Notes: generated by a model not told the origin, from the sequence alone. Counted from the stretch's first letter, positions 15,405 through 28,300 are shown. The stretch: 64,000 nucleotides of DNA from Carposina sasakii (GCA_014607495.2 CP053169.1:7874001-7938000), one strand, 5' to 3'. Program-made: numbers and translations.

Positions 15405-15945
15405 GAGCACCTACAGACATGTTTGGCATAGCAGAATCAGATGTAAATAGTAAGACACTTAATCTTAGTAAAATATTTCTCAATAAAAAAAATCTTACCT
15501 ATTTCATCACCCATGGTGTAGGTACTGATAAAGCTTCGAGTTTATTAAGAACTAATCTGTCTAAGTATGAGACTGTTTAAATGTTTTCTTAGCTATTAGG
15601 TACTTAACAAACTTTGGTGTGGTTTTCCTTTTTATTAAAGTTTATCCTCCAGATTTTTTCTGATAGCTTCACTGTTGCTTCTCGTGCTTAATCTTCGTAC
15701 TTCTGAAGTATATTTTATCTAAGAATGAGCTTATTCAGCATTTCAACAAAGTATGACTCATTCATTATATAGGAGTCCTGATAATATTTAACCAAATAAC
15801 ACTTTATATTAATATACAACATATATACAACTTACATATCAAATTTATGTGATTTTTACAATAAAATCACCATTATTTGTAGGTAATATACGGTAATATT
15901 TAATATTATTTACGAAAACAAACAAGTAAACCATAAAAAGTAAAC
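15405..15945. other. No supported gene
   Basis: A+T-rich. The open frame at 15341-15580 begins inside the family H repeat and has no recognisable domain. Confidence 0.4.
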
Positions 15946-15949
15946 ACAT

Positions 15950-16820
15950 TTTCCGCCCCCTAACAGCTGATTTCTTTTTGACAGCTTTTTTTTTTTTGTT
16001 TAGTTTATCCCGAAGGAAAGGCAAGGGGAACTAAGCCCATACAGCCATTGTCTTTAGTAAATGATTTCTGAATTTATGGGATGATAATGATGATGGTGAT
16101 GAATGGAAACGCCGGGAAAATCCTCAAGAACAAGTGTAAAGTTAGTGAAAAAAAAAAATATTACAGAAACAACTTACATGCGCCCATGAAGAGATCGTAA
16201 TCCGGCTAAAGTTTTACTCGGCTTACCTGCGTATAAAACCATGCACACGCACTAGATTCACATCACAAGTAATCAAAATATAACTTATCTACCAGAAAAC
16301 ATCACTTTACGGACACATGGAAGCCATTTACAAATAATTTTTGATTTTCACAAGAAAATTACACCTGCACCCTTCCAGCTTTTCCCGCCGAATCCTCTTT
16401 TTGACAGCATGACTGATTTTTTTTAAAAATTGTTTATCCCGAAGGAAAGGCAAGGGGAACTAAGCCCATACAGCCATTGTCTTTAGTAAATTATCTATGA
16501 TGGATGATATTGATGATGATGAATGGAAACGTCGGGGAAATCCTCAAGAATGGGTGTAAAATTTGTAAAGATCAAAAAGAATTGCAGAAAAAACAACTTA
16601 CATGAGCCCATGAAGAGATCGTATTCCGACTAAAGTTTTACTTAGCTTACCTGCATATAAAACCATGCACACGCATTAGATTCACATCACAAGTAAACAA
16701 AATATAACTTATCTACCAGAAAACATCACTTTACGGACACATGCAAGCCATTTACAAATAAATTTTGATTTTCACAAGAAAATTACACCCACTCCCTTCC
16801 AGATTTCCCGCCCTCGTTTG
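15950..16820. repeat. Tandem duplication, about 430-bp unit, two copies
   Basis: The block from GTTTATCCCGAAGGAAAGGC (about 16003 and again about 16432) through CCATGAAGAGATCGTA, CATAAAACC-type text, ATCACTTTACGGACACATG and TTTCACAAGAAAATTACACC occurs twice about 429 bp apart. The third junction near 16800 again shows the TTCCCGCC motif. On the minus strand each unit has an ATG followed closely by gtaagt, but this does not splice in frame to the DM9 exons. Confidence 0.85.
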
Positions 16821-17290
16821 ACTTTGACATACTGTGACATTTTTTTATTTTTAAGAATTTCCGAGTGAGGCCGCTCTTTGTCCATACAGTTTGGTTTAGG
16901 TAGGGTAGGTACAACATGCGTTGATCGTTGGTCAAGCCCACAGAACCATACACATCACTTCTTACATATGTATACGTCAACCCAGGTAAAATATAACTGA
17001 GATATAATATGAAAAGTAAGAAACCATCGTTCCAACGGCGTTTTAAATCCGTGATTCTATGTTATAGCCTTTACATCATAGGGCAGGCGTTTCTTTCATG
17101 TTTTTTAGTCGATGTCGACCAAATAGTATTATTATCGACGAGTTATCGACTTTACATTTTATTTCTAAAACAGGTCTGTTTACATCTTAGGTTAGAGAGT
17201 TAGTATAAATATTTATTTTATTTATTTATTTATTCTTAGGGAAGATTTACAGCAGTATCAGTAGCAGCAATAACTTAAAGAATGTCCATA
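16821..17290. other. Intergenic, no gene seen
   Basis: Contains a TTTATTTATT microsatellite at about 17208-17234. Reading frames on both strands lack family motifs. Confidence 0.5.
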
Positions 17291-17554
17291 TACAGGGTGT
17301 AACAAAAAGGGTATGTTAAGCGAAAAGCTATGTAAATAGCCCACTGTAGAGAATCTATCCACAAAATTTGAGACCCGAAATCACATGTTTATTTTTCCCG
17401 ATAGTATGGAGAATTTTTAAATATCTCAGGAATTTTCATACAATCTTGAAAAATAAAAATGTGATTAAGAGTCTCAAATTTTGGAAATAGGTTCTCTATA
17501 GTGGGCTATTTACATAGCTTTTCGCTTAACATTCCCTTTCTGTTACATCCTGTA
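17291..17554. repeat. 264-bp palindromic MITE, copy 3
   Basis: It opens TACAGGGTGTAACAAAAAGG and closes CTGTTACATCCTGTA. Length is identical to copies 1 and 2. Confidence 0.9.
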
Positions 17555-17919
17555 TACTATGCCAATTACAAATCTCCACGTATAAATATTTAATATTAAA
17601 GAGGTAGGTGTGAACATATACCTAATATAAGACGCTTGAATAAAAAGACCAATTGCCGATGTCTGATAACAGCAATATACCTAGGCATAGCTACCCAACA
17701 TTAACAATGGTTATCACAAACCCTCAAGAACATCACTGCAAAAGTAATTTACATACAGATAATAATAATAGTGTCATTTCTAAGAAAAGAAAAACAAATT
17801 AGCAGACATATATGTATCAAGTACATGCCTATTTTTCCGCAAGATAGGAAAAAAAGTAAGAAGAGGTTCAAAGTTGCAGGAGCATGAAGTTTTTAAATTT
17901 ATTTTTCACTGATATTGAT

Positions 17920-18880
17920 GCATATTAAAGTAATTCTTTGATAATGTTTGTCTAACGGTAGAAGTACTGGTATGGAACAAATCTAAGTCAAGATGCACTG
18001 AGCTTTGATTGAACGATCTAGCCGCACGAATCATAAAAGCGTTCTGTCGATATTTAGTTTTAGAGTTTTCTTAAATGTATATTCGATAGTAGATCTGGAC
18101 TGTCAATATTCCCTCTAGCCAAATGTATAAGGTAGCAGACGTCGGCAATATTGCGTCGCACTTCCAACGGTAGGATATGATAACGTGCACAACGATGATG
18201 GTAATTTTCGGACCACTGTTTAGCTTTGAAATCGAGATAGCATAAAAAACGTCGCTGTATGCTTTCTATTCTGGTTATATATATATGGTACTGAGGATTC
18301 CACACCTGGGATGCCTATTCGAGATGGCTTCGCACGAAGGCACAATGTAATATCTTTAATGTTTTAATTTTACTGAATACTGAAGATGTTCTCATAATGA
18401 ACCCAAGCGCCTTTGACGCTTTATTTATTATATTATCTACGTGATCGTCAAATATCAACTTGTTATCATGGATTACACTCAAAGCATTCAGTAATTTGAC
18501 TAGTGGCTGGCCCCACAATGTGTAATTAGAAATTATAAGATTAAGTTTTCTGGTAAAAGTCATTTGGAAACATTTAGATACGTTAAGATCTAATTTATTT
18601 ACAGAAAAAAAAAATCGAATCTAACTAAATCACTTTGAAGATCGTCAACGTCGATATACTTCTTAATAGTTTTAAAGATTTTCATATCATCTGCAAAAAG
18701 TAATATTTTAGAGTTTCTGATGTATTTTTTAATATCCATAACGAAAATTATAAATAATAAAGGTGCTAGAATTGAGCCTTGAGGTACACCAGATGGTATT
18801 GAGGTCCAGTCGGACGTGAACCCGTGTAGAACAACAGCCGATATTCTTTGCTTAGGTCTGTAGAGCCTTTTTTCTGCGCT
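17920..18880 (-). pseudogene. Jockey-type LINE reverse transcriptase remnant
   Basis: Read on the minus strand from 18880 leftward: IPSGVPQGSILAPLLF (RT motif B), FADDMKIF (catalytic motif C, FADD), DLNVSKC, then LGVIHDNKLIFDDH, ALGFIMR, CAFVRSHLE, WNPQYHIYI, IQRRFLCYL and PLEVRRNIADVCYLIHL near 18150. This order is that of the C-terminal half of a non-LTR RT of the Jockey group. The frame is broken at least twice (around 18590 and 18310), and the endonuclease half is absent. Not functional. Confidence 0.85.
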
Positions 18881-18899
18881 GCACGTAAATGTGGATATA

Positions 18900-19840
18900 A
18901 ATAAAATGCTGTGTAAAATAGTAAAATAACTTTAATAGGTATCTACATAATTATTTTGAATTGTCTTTAAATTGAACAAAATCAAATCTTTTATTTAATT
19001 AATATCAATAATAAAGGCCTTACACGGGCCTTACCCTTACATGAAAACAAAATAGCGAAAAATAGGGCACGTCCTTAAAATCGTCAACTAGAAATTAGGC
19101 ATGCTACACAACTACACGCACGAACACACACACAGCAGTAATTGTATTTAACGTTGTACACTACTCTGCCGCACCAATTATAACCACTGTATGTAACATT
19201 TTTTCCAAAAATGAGTTTTTGGCATATTCGGAATCAGCAATAAAAGATCTATAAGTATAACTGACCCGTATTTAGAAATATTGTATATTCTAGAAATTAC
19301 AATAAACATAAACACTGTAAGTGAGTTCCTTTGAAGACTTGCATGAAATAAGTACTTTAAGAGCAGTTGTTGCGCTTTTTTTTAAAATATTATTGGCGAA
19401 TCCTAAATATAAACGCAGCAGGGCAGATAATCTAGTTATAATTGTGTTCCTATTTTTTGATAAATGTGTATTACTACTTATATTCACCGTAACTACCTTA
19501 AATGGTGGTAATATGTATTAATCACAATAATTTTAAACTAGTTATACTAGTGATAAACACCGTAATAGCACTTACTGTTGTTATTCTTAGCATGACATTG
19601 GTTTTCAAATAACGGGAACTACAAATTACTACAATAACTGACACTTAAAGTGTTTATAACTTGTGTTGAATAAAAAATATCTAATGTGCACTAAATATAT
19701 AAACGTCATTGGTACTTACTGTATGTTTATGTAGTAAATTACCTCTCCATTTTTACCGTATTGCTACGAATAAGACAAGCAAGTGTGACAGATGCAGTAG
19801 TTATAACTAGCGAAAGTACCCCGCGCATGTTCATTCGTTC
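18900..19840. other. A+T-rich intergenic, no gene seen
   Basis: Short open frames at 19290-19521 are antisense to each other and lack domains. Confidence 0.45.
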
Positions 19841-19841
19841 A

Positions 19842-19895
19842 AAAAAAAATCAGCTGTTCCATACATTTCAGTGCAGTAATTATTCGAGATTGTAT
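19842..19895. repeat. Partial copy of the 28.1-kb foldback MITE
   Basis: AAATCAGCTGTTCCATACAT, TTCAGTGCAGTAATTATTCG and AGATTGTATGGAA match the centre of the element at 28094-28356. Confidence 0.75.
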
Positions 19896-20029
19896 GGAAT
19901 CTTGTATTTTAGGCTTTATCTTATTTTATTTACACGAAATACATAACTTTGGTGCAGAAAAAATAGTAAAAAATTTGGAGAATATAATTATTCGGAATAT
20001 AAATATTCGGAATATTCCGGTGAAGAATT

Positions 20030-20105
20030 TCAGTGGTTATCGCTTCAGAATCATGGGCTAAAGTTTGCATATTTTTCTGGCTGTCACTTACACTCTGTAT
20101 ATAAA
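20030..20105. repeat. CAGGGTGT-type foldback element, right end
   Basis: TTTCTGGCTGTCACTTACACT and CTGTATA resemble the right terminus of the elements at 6521-7008 and 33165-33372. Confidence 0.45.
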
Positions 20106-20274
20106 ATTTTTCCGTTTCTAACTGACAACGCCCAAACGAAACTACTCAGTGTAGGAAACTGAAATTTGCCATGTATATTCCTTGGGGAGTGTAGGTGAGC
20201 AGTGTGTAGGATTGTAGGATTTTACAAAATTCTTACGGGAACGGGTAAAATAATTCCTTGTAGAGCTCAAAATG

Positions 20275-20800
20275 TTATTTAAGCCCTTACTGACCAATGG
20301 GACCACTCCGAAGGCGTGGAGCAGAGGCTCCGTAAGCTCCTCAAAAACTACAGGCCCATCACAATTCTGAGCCACGTCTATAAGCTGTTCTCGAGAGTCA
20401 AGAATTAAGATTTGATGCCTAACCGGGATTGGCCCATCACTCATTCCAAGATTTGATACCTGTCGACTCCATTGACACCTGATGTCTTGGAATTCTTGCA
20501 GCGATGTCAAATCAACTGGCGATATGTGGAGGTGCTTAGATGGCACTAGAAATATCTACGAAATGACAACGATGTGCGTTCAAGTCCAAACCAACAAAAA
20601 GGACCGATCCAACTACTCCAAAGTATAAGACAGGGTGACCTCATATGAAACTGCACCAACGCCACGGAGGATATTTTTAAGATGCTACAGTGGGAATCGA
20701 CGTCAACAGTGAATATCACACAAATCTCCGACTTATCGACGATATAATCTGAATGGCTGATCGCTGCAGCACCTGCATAATATAAAATATATTACTGCGT
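20275..20800 (+). pseudogene. RTE-type LINE reverse transcriptase fragment (forward)
   Basis: The plus strand gives LLKNYRPITILSHVYKLFSR (20337-20396), then after a small gap LQRCQINWRYVEVLR (about 20497) and YEMTTMCVQVQ (about 20557), followed by an RQGDL-like text near 20626. This is the palm order of RTE-clade endonuclease-RT proteins. Stops and shifts occur throughout. The 134-residue minus-strand open frame at 20142-20546 is the antisense of this fragment. Confidence 0.8.
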
Positions 20801-20804
20801 AAAA

Positions 20805-21870
20805 TATTCACGGTTGATGTTGATACCTAGGCCATGCCACGCATCTTGAATACGTGCTCCATCGCGTTGGTGATGAGTTTCGGGGATGTGACATCACCCT
20901 GTCTTACACCTAGAATCAGTTCTGCTTGATTGAATTGGACTTGAATGGACATCGTTGCCATTTCGTAGATATTTCTCAGAATCTCCACATACCGTTAGTC
21001 GATTTGGCATCGCTGCAAGAACTGCAGGTTTCAATAAAATCGAAGGGTTCTTCGTGGTCCACAAAAGCCATATACAGCGGTTGGTTAGTCTCCTATTGAC
21101 TTCTGCATAACCTGCCGTACAGTATGGATTTGGCCCACAGTGCTAAAGCCTTTGCGAAACCCGGTCCGTTCCACCACCACCGGGCTAAAAGGCTGCAAAT
21201 CTTAATGCCAAACGATTCGTCACGATTCTTGAGAATAGCTTATTGACGTGGCTCAGAAGTGTGATTGGCCTATAGTTTTTAAAGAGCGTTTTGTCTCCCT
21301 TCTTGAAAAACAATGCCACTACACCAGCCTCTGCTCCATGCCTTTAGGGTAGTCTCACTGACCATTACGAAGTAAAATAACCTTTTCTTTCGGCTCTTCA
21401 AGGACTGGTTTTTCCCCAGCCTTAAGGAGGTCAGATGCCACCCTGTCTTTCCCGGGAGCCTGTCCATTCTTAACCTGTCTGAGAGCCGCCCCGATTTCAT
21501 TTCATCTATATCTACGTCCGGGAGATCGTCCGTAAAATGGGAGTGGAGTGGAGCTCTGGGGTCCATAAAGTCCTCAATTTCAGCGAAAATCTCTGGAACG
21601 ATGGGACGGTTTGGCCATTCGAGGTTCTAAGCTTTGTCAGGTGACTCCTTCCCAGTGTCTGAAAGACCTTCGATACCCGATTTTCCTCAATCAGTCCCTT
21701 AACGAGGCGAGTGTTTCAGCTTCGGAGGTGGCGTATGTTGAGCGACTAGTCCCAAGGTCTCGCTAGAAAGTTTGGACTTCTTATCTGGTCGACTCGAAAG
21801 TGCCTCGTTCTCATACAACCCCAATTATTCCTTATAACTCCTCGTCAACACTTGCCGGGGTCTCCAGGGC
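20805..21870 (-). pseudogene. RTE-type LINE reverse transcriptase fragment (reverse)
   Basis: Read leftward on the minus strand: [16 protein letters not shown] (about 21310-21260), [13 protein letters not shown], a decayed middle, then MATMSIQVQ (about 20960) and LGVRQGDVTSPKLITNAME (about 20915-20860). Upstream of it, to 21870, lies more decayed ORF text without a clear frame. It carries the same RT region as the neighbour at 20275-20800 but on the opposite strand, so two insertions meet at about 20800. Confidence 0.8.
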
Positions 21871-21874
21871 GGCA

Positions 21875-22300
21875 AATTGATTTTTTCTTTTCCAGTTGGA
21901 ATGTATCATGTCCTGCTTGTGGCAAATTGCTGACGGAGAACTGTCCTTACCATGCGACTCCTTTCAAGCTTGAAGTTGATATTATCATATTATCTTATGC
22001 GTAGAACTGAAACTCATACCTACTCATTTGAGGTGTCAATAGACAGGTCTTTAAAAAAGAAAATGGAGGTTCCCCAAACCATTATTTCTCATATTTAACT
22101 ACAAGCTACACTTCTAACCTGGTAAAATGTGTCCCCACTCAGACTTTTGATTTATGCGAATCAACAATTAAAAAAATATACACGTTGTAGATCATAATAT
22201 ATACTCTCATACAAAATTTGTTTTAATGATGTGTGGTCGGTAGTTTCATAGATATAGCACATTTACAAAACCGAAATGTAACTTTGTTATTCATACAAAC
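21875..22300. other. Between LINE fragments, nothing recognised
   Basis: No convincing protein match on either strand. It may be unrecognised LINE sequence. Confidence 0.4.
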
Positions 22301-22304
22301 CATA

Positions 22305-23650
22305 TGACAGTATTAACCTTACTGGACTTCAGCAGTGCGTTTAACTGTGTTGACTATGACATCCTACTTGCCATCTTACGCTACCTATCTCCTCTGGTTA
22401 CTGAACGTTCAATTCATACTTAAATGGTCGTCAGAAATGCGTGCGCGTTGACGATTTTACATCATACTGGTGTAGCATCACGGCGGGCGTACCTCAGGGC
22501 GACGTACTGTCACTCCTGCTCTTTTCAATCTTCATCAACTCTATTTCGGAAATGTTAACCTCTTACTTTCATCTCTACGCTGATAACCTTCAGCTCTATA
22601 ACATTTTAACTTTGAAAATGTAAGGTTTGCTATGAAGGAGATGAACGAGGACTCAGTGCGCATTCGGGACTGGGCGAAATCATTTGGCATATTAGTCAAC
22701 TCGGGTAAATCGCAAGCCATAATCATAGGTAGTAGACATAATCTGAGCATCTTGCGGTAGTCGGATATTCAGCAATTTTTTAATGACCAGATCACGATTC
22801 CCTTCACAGATACGGTCAAAAACCTAGGGGTCATATTTGACAGCACTATGTCGTGGACAGTTCAGGTTGGCGAGGTAAGTAGGAGGGTGCACTCATCCTT
22901 TCATTCGCTTAAGCGTCTTCAGAACTTTCTGCCTTTTAAAACTAAAATAAGTCTTGCCCAGACCCTTATTCTCCCTGTTATTGATTATGTGGATGTTTGC
23001 TATCTCGACGACAATGAGGAGCTGTTAAATAAACTCGAACGTCTACAGAATTTTGGTATCCAATTTATATACGGACTACGTAAATTTGATCACGTATCTC
23101 ACTTTCGTAAAGAGTTAAAATGGCTCCCGATGCATTTTCGCCAGAATACTCATTTATTAACACTCTTTTTTAAGATTTTAAATTATCGCCTTTCTCCATT
23201 ATATCTCAGTGAGCGTTTTGAAATCTCTTTTCAAGAGATCGGCCTCTCCGATCCAATACGGCATCACTGCTGCAAACTCCCCGATTTAATTCTGGGGCTT
23301 TTGGGTATTCTTTCTCGGTTCAGGCGGTTAAGCTCTGGAATGATTTACCCCATACGGTTAGAGATTGTCACATTGTTGGCACATTTAAGAAAAAGCTGAA
23401 GGATTACTGCCTGTCCATTATTTGAATATGCTGTCATTTATTTCTCTCATTTAAAAAAAATGTATTTATGTAGTTTTGTAGAATTAGTTTAATTGCACAT
23501 GTTACGCTGTAATTGTTAACAATTTCTCTTTACTTACTTGGCTTGCTGGAAGAGATCTCTTGTAGAGATAAGCTTGCCATTGTACATGCATCTCTTCTTT
23601 TATGTTGTATGCCATATTTCTTTTGTGTATGTGCAATAAAGAATAAGAAT
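22305..23650 (+). pseudogene. CR1/Jockey-type LINE, RT to 3' end, decayed
   Basis: Motifs in order: LLDFSSAFNCVDYDILL (RT motif A, about 22318), AGVPQGDVLSLLLFSIF (motif B, about 22475), HLYADNLQLY (motif C with YADN in place of YADD, about 22570), VNSGKSQAI, KNLGVIFDSTMSW, SFHSLKRL, LERLQNFGIQFIYGL, LKWLPMHFR. The open stretch 22848-23399 covers the C-terminus, but its last residues are in the wrong frame: VKLWNDLP and FKKKLKDYC are read in another frame at about 23325-23405. A 3' UTR follows with GCTGGAAGAGATCTCTTGTAG and TGCAATAAAGAATAAGAAT at 23631-23650, the usual lepidopteran LINE ending. Several stops interrupt it. Confidence 0.88.
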
Positions 23651-25370
23651 ATTTTGATTATGTAATTTAATATAGGTAACTAGTAATTACCTAATTCGTA
23701 GTTAGCAGCTTATTATTGCTACCGCGCGTCTGTATGGGAGGTAAATAAGCGTTAATGTACCCACTTGCCTTTTAGTTAGTTAGTTAGTTTAGGTAAGGTT
23801 AGATTCAGAACAAAAATTTTACACATACCTCTACTACTTAGTCATAAATAGCGTATGTACGCTAGTTAGTTTTGTTATGGTTAGTACAATTTTGGATAAT
23901 ACTATACCTAATAATACTGATAAACGCATTATCTGCGATTGCTAGAGATGACAGCCGTAACTACTGCACTTACGGTACTTATGCTTAGGATACTAAATCG
24001 AGTTTGAGATACCTTTACTAATGATATTAAGTTTTTTAAGAAATATTAATAGAATCCAGCACAAAACTGAAAAAAAATTAATACCAGTATAAAAATAATC
24101 TTAATGTCCAACAGAAAAACTAATTTGTGAAGCTTTATCTCAAATAGTTTTTCCGTGGTAACAAAAAAACAAAAAAAAACTTTGAACGCGATTTTCTCAG
24201 CTTTATGTTCGATGCAGTTACGGTGGTTATAGTTAACGCGGCAGTACTGAGCGATAGAGACAAACCCATTTATTTCGACAGTAGCGCGAGCGAGACAAGC
24301 GCGTTTCAATAGAGCATCATCGGAATAATTTCGGGTTGAGTCGTGTCAGCTCGTGTCCCAGACAATAACTATGGTAAGAAGCTACTGCAAAAACGAAACA
24401 CAGCGGGCGCATTCGCACACGCACGGCACATGTTTGCTTGTTTAACTTGTCGCAAATAGATGTATCATATATTTTTATCTCGCTCTGCAAAATGGCGATC
24501 AAAACAATAAGTGAATTTACAATGATTAACCTAAGAATTTAAAATTTTCGTGTACTTATGCGTGAAAAGTGATTCTATGTGATTTGTTTTTTTTTGAGTG
24601 ATTAGTACAACGCACAGAAGCACATGAAGGCATTTTGACAACTTTTACCCCGCTTAAAATAAAAAAAGAATTTCTTCCGTCACACGAGCGCGCTATTGCT
24701 ACTCTCAACTGCAAATTAGTAAAATCAGGCGACGTTGGCCTAATTTAAGCGGTCCACGCGCTGGAGACGAGTCACTATCTTCTATTTTGTTTTCATCTAA
24801 GGCCTTACCTAACCTATAAAAAAGTCAACCAACAGAAGAAAAAAAAATGTTTATAGCTGTTGTAATAAATCATAGGTTTATAACGGTTTCGGTTATTTTT
24901 TAACATGGAATTCAGTAAATTTTAATTTAACCTTCATTTATGGAATAAAATAGTTACACGTTATAATTATTTTATAGTCATGTAAGTAGGTAAATGAAAG
25001 TAAAGAAAGTAAAGAAAAAATTGTTACTTACTTATATATATTTTGCTAAAATAAGTAAGCAGATTCATAGAACCCATAAATATCCTACTTTATTTCTACT
25101 ACCTATCTACACTACATTAATACGTAGTTTTACTACTCAGGCTAAAATAAAAATAATTATTATATTTTACTCTGAGTTTTACCCTTATTCTTGACCATTC
25201 CCGTGTAAATAATTATCTAAAAATACTTTTTTATTATTATAGGTATAAGAAAGTACATACTAGAGTTGGCGCAAAATCCGAAAATTGTCCTGCCTGAGTA
25301 TCATTATTAAAAGTTGCGCTCATCTCTATAAGTATCACATACACTAGTGAGGATAATTTTATCGATAAAT
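23651..25370. other. Intergenic, no gene supported
   Basis: A moderately GC-richer patch with repeated GCGCGAGCG-like text lies at 24180-24500. It could be a regulatory or MITE-derived island. The open frames there show no domain. Confidence 0.4.
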
Positions 25371-25373
25371 TGA

Positions 25374-28300
25374 TTAATCTATATTGAGCTGCCTAAAAGA
25401 TCCATCGATACCGAATAGCTCATCATAGTTGGTCGGTCGGCCGGGCCGTAGGGATTCGTTGGCCTTTATCGACTCCTGGGCGAGGAACCAGTCGCTGTAT
25501 TCACCTAATTTCTTTGTCCATTGCGCTGAAAAAAAATTTATTTCAAAATAGAAAAGTCTTGAAAACCATGCTGATCCGAGGTTTCACTAATTTCACTACA
25601 TATTTCCACATTAGTACCAACCTAAGCAGGTAATACATTCGCAACGGGCACATACCCGTCGTATCGCATAACATTATGCGATACGACCACGTACCAAAAT
25701 CAAAAGCGGCTCGATGCTTGGTTTTCCCGCGTAACACTACGTACTGACTGCATGAATGCTCGCCGTGTAACATGCAACATTACATCACGTAACGTTGGTC
25801 AGTAGGTACCTTTATGGAACTTATCTTTTACCTTCTACATGTGGCCGTAGTTCTGCAGAAAGAGACCAAGAATAAAAAACGAGTTTCGAGATATTGACGT
25901 TTATAGTTTCTTTATTTTTTTAAAAAAGTTTCCTTACGTTTTTCCTGAAAGTTATATATGTCATTTGGTAGAAATAAACTTCGTGCAGAATCTTAAATAG
26001 GTTTTACAGAGATTACAGTTATTTTTCATGTATCACTTAGTCCGAAAGAACATGGAGTAGGTAGTGACTCTGCCTGCGATGCCGATGGTCCTGGGTACGA
26101 ATCCCAGTAGGTATGTGCAAACCTTGATACATAAAATTATGAATATCGATGTTTGTTTCAGAGTCATGGATGTTTTTATAGGTACCTAAGGTACCTTAGG
26201 GATCTTAGTGTGGGTGGGACTAGAAGCTTGTTTCGTCTGTATTTCGCGTTATCTCTGGGTCATAGCCCGGTTCTGTGTGTATGTATTATCATAATATGAC
26301 AATAATTATAACGTATATTAAAGGAATATTATATAATAATAATGTATTCCATAGTTTTACCTTGGATGTCATCCATAGATCCAGCTTGTCCACCATATTC
26401 TACCGGCAGCATCTCCTGTGGGACGTACTTGTAAAGTTCCTTCATCTCTTTGTGTATGTAGATCTGAAATGATAAAAAAATAAAAATAAGTATGAATCGA
26501 GCGAATGGAACGAAATCCAATTATGGCGCCTCTCCGGTGTGCTCCTAATAATATATACGAGTATACCAAAGTTCTAGTCTAGGATTTGGCGCCTGGAGCG
26601 ACGGCTCCGTTCGCCGTATGGGCGGGCCGGCCCTGGAATGAATCTTAGGTACCTATTGAGTATGTCTACTAAGGATCGATTTTTCCAATTATCAGATAGC
26701 CTATCTGAAGAATAAAGTTGATTCTGTTTTTCTCTAAAACTTGGTCAAGATCGACACAATGTAGAGTATCATCGGATGCCCCCGTATGAAGTTGGGAGTT
26801 GGTATTCTCCTTTAAGAGCGGGTATACTGCTGCCCTGTAGTTACGTCCCTGCCTCAGACTATTAGTTGCTCGTGCCAAGAAGTAAGTACATTATATTTAC
26901 CCTCTTCCTGATCTTTTCCTTGAGAAATGGTTTCACGAAGTTAATAAACCTCTCCACAATGGGTGACGTGTTGACAATGTGGACCTCTTTGAGTTTTACT
27001 GGATAAGCTTCCTGAAAAAAGAAGATTGAAATGTTATTATAAAAAATACTTACCTATGAATGTACCTAGATTAAAATATTTTCATGAAACTTGAACTCGA
27101 AATAATCTATCTAATAATCTATCTCCCTGCAAGTGCTTTAGAACATCATCATCTGCCCAGCGCCGAATCGAAGTAAATTTTAGAATGGAGCGAGATCCAA
27201 TTATGGCCCCTCTCCTGTTTGCTCCTAATAATATATACCTATATTTTTTACAATTTAGGTGCCCTCTAAGATTTGGTGCGACTGTTCCGTTCGCCGCATG
27301 GGCGGGCCGGCCCTGCATCTGCCCTTATTTCATTATTTATGGGGTCGGCGCAATATGGTTTCTTTTGAAACTCGTATTGCCAAGGACTTGGCATTTGTTT
27401 AACGGATAGCTGCCTGTTTGAATCACGTCAGAACTTAGTCTTCATTTGTAAATCTCACCTGAACACAAATCATGAACTTCTTGACAGAAGATGGGGAAAG
27501 CCTTGCCAGTAGGCTAGGGCCAAGCACAGCCGCATCCAACACGTATATATCTCCAGCGACGCCTTCTTTCTCTTCTATCAGACGCACGTCTCCGACCATA
27601 AGGGCTAGTTTGAGGGCTTCTGTGATCTGCTGGGACTCCAGGTTGGGATGAGTGCCTGAAATTTTGGGATATTTGAATTGCATACTTTTAAAATTGCACA
27701 CACACTTTGTAGCCTTTTTATGTTTTGTATGGTGAGTATATTAAAATAACTGAAATATTTAAATACCTACCTCTGCAAATAGTGACTCTTCTTCCATTTG
27801 GAGTTAAGCCGGGTAGTGGAGGGCCTTGTCTGTAAGAAATATGGAGTTATTGTTAGTTGGTATTAATTAGTACCTGTAGCTAATAACAGAATTATTATTA
27901 TATATGGTAGGGTTTCCGAGAGGTGGGCAGGTGCCTCCCGTGTTGATAGCATAGCCCGAAAATCACACTGTGGTCACCAACCCGCCTGGCTGCGTCACTG
28001 TTCTTTCACATCTGACCCCGTTATGATAAACGTTGCTGTAGGATCTCATTTCCCCATTGTAGGAAACAGCCATGTGTAGTGATCTATATATATAAGGTCT
28101 TTTCAAAATTAGTGATTATCTTTTGACACGAAACTAGGTAGGTAAAAAGAAATAACTTTTATTATGGGACTAACTCCGAAATAGTGAAAAATAAAATCAG
28201 CTGTTCCATACATTTCAGTGCAGTAATTAATTATTCGAGATTTAATGGAACAGCTGTTTTTTTCACTATTTCGGAGTAGGTCCCATAATAAAAGTTGTTT

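Noticed and set aside
16560..16640. Duplicated start exon of the DM9 gene
   Set aside because: The ATG-GGC-TCA-T donor would join the first recognised exon to give TAG; kept only as a finding to check.
20142..20546. 134-residue minus-strand open frame as a gene
   Set aside because: The plus strand of the same bases encodes recognisable RTE reverse transcriptase text (LLKNYRPI, YKLFSR, LQRCQI), so the frame is antisense to a dead LINE.
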